From: Desulfobacterales bacterium
GTDB lineage: Bacteria > Desulfobacterota > Desulfobacteria > Desulfobacterales > JAUWMJ01
Assembly (NCBI GenBank): GCA_030613225.1
Contig: JAUWMJ010000236.1
Span: 1-5,632 of the forward strand
Direction: 5' to 3'
DNA length: 5,632 bases
A program made the translations under genes and the position numbers. This document shows, piece after piece, positions 5,367-5,632 of this stretch (position 1 is the stretch's first letter; the number at the start of each line of letters is the position of its first letter). The notes below the pieces were generated by a model. That model was not told the origin of the DNA and made no database searches. It saw only the letters and a program-made list of their open reading frames with translations.

Positions 5367-5632
5367 ATGGCAAGGCCTTGGCGCATAGAATTTGAAGGTG
5401 CTCTTTACCACGTTCTTTCACGGGGAAACGAGCAAAGGGAGATCTACCGGGACAGTGAAGACCGATTGTCCTTTATGGATAGTCTGGGTGAAATGTCGGT
5501 GCGGTTTGAAATCGATATCTTTGCCTATGTTCTGATGAATAACCACTATCATATTTTGCTCAGGACTACCCGTGCCAATCTATCCAAAAGCATGCAGTGG
5601 TTGGGAGCCACTTACACTCGACGGTTCAATAA
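5367..5632 (+). CDS. RAYT/IS200-like tyrosine transposase (Y1, HUH), N-terminal part
   Basis: The frame is open from the ATG at 5367 to the window edge, giving 88 residues with the C-terminus off the right side. The start MARPWRIEFEGALYHVLSRGN and the later FAYVLMNNHYHILLRT are typical of REP-associated tyrosine transposases of the Y1 (PF01797) superfamily. The HUH motif is His60-Tyr-His62, which binds the metal during single-strand DNA cleavage; the catalytic tyrosine would lie downstream and is not visible. MQWLGATYTRRFN matches the conserved segment after the HUH motif. Family knowledge: these enzymes cut and join single-stranded DNA at short hairpins and are often single-copy, domesticated genes that mobilise short repeats; deltaproteobacterial versions often have an additional C-terminal domain. 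The ribosome site is weak (AAAGGTGG, 12 nt upstream). The gene looks more GC-rich than its neighbours, compatible with transfer. The tandem 42-bp repeat lies directly upstream. Confidence 0.93.
   Translation, partial: MARPWRIEFEGALYHVLSRGNEQREIYRDSEDRLSFMDSLGEMSVRFEIDIFAYVLMNNHYHILLRTTRANLSKSMQWLGATYTRRFN

Overview
The window suggests a Gram-negative, moderately AT-rich bacterium. Two genes encode lipoproteins with clear lipoboxes. One of these is an LpoA/YraM-type lipoprotein with TPR repeats and a periplasmic-binding fold, which belongs to an outer-membrane/periplasm lifestyle. The gene set (GAF plus HD-GYP phosphodiesterase, YdjM-like membrane hydrolase, RAYT-type transposase) and the GTTCA-rich intergenic repeats would fit a Desulfobacterota (deltaproteobacterial) genome. 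That placement is inference from gene style, not a match I could test.

Layout. Bases 1-1793 (minus) hold most of a lipoprotein of the penicillin-binding-protein-activator type; its C-terminus runs off the left edge. Bases 1794-2110 are a spacer with a small degenerate GTTCAC array and one copy of a 235-bp element. Bases 2111-3346 (minus) encode a cytoplasmic GAF/HD-GYP protein, predicted to degrade cyclic di-GMP. A 256-bp leader follows, then a second, inverted copy of the element (3598-3832). Bases 3833-4199 are AT-rich, with no convincing gene but with promoter-like motifs and a perfect 15-bp inverted repeat. Two plus-strand genes follow: a small lipoprotein with an NTF2/SnoaL-like look (4200-4622) and a YdjM-type membrane protein (4702-5244). 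The right edge carries a perfect tandem duplication of a 42-bp unit and then the first 88 codons of a RAYT/IS200-like transposase (5367-5632).

How it fits together. On the minus strand the HD-GYP gene is transcribed towards the lipoprotein gene, so the two could form a signalling plus cell-envelope unit that is now split by the repeat element. The two plus-strand envelope genes are probably co-transcribed (79-bp gap). The transposase looks like a separate mobile or domesticated unit.

The most unusual feature is the pair of 235-bp elements in opposite orientation around the HD-GYP gene. They align without gaps at about 91% identity. All four termini share GTARNCGTTCAC. Their ends carry 7-8-nt GTTCA arrays and a palindrome lies near the centre. 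One copy supplies the stop codon of the HD-GYP gene. I did not see a complete new defence or metabolic system; the repeat family and the 42-bp repeat beside the transposase are the best leads.
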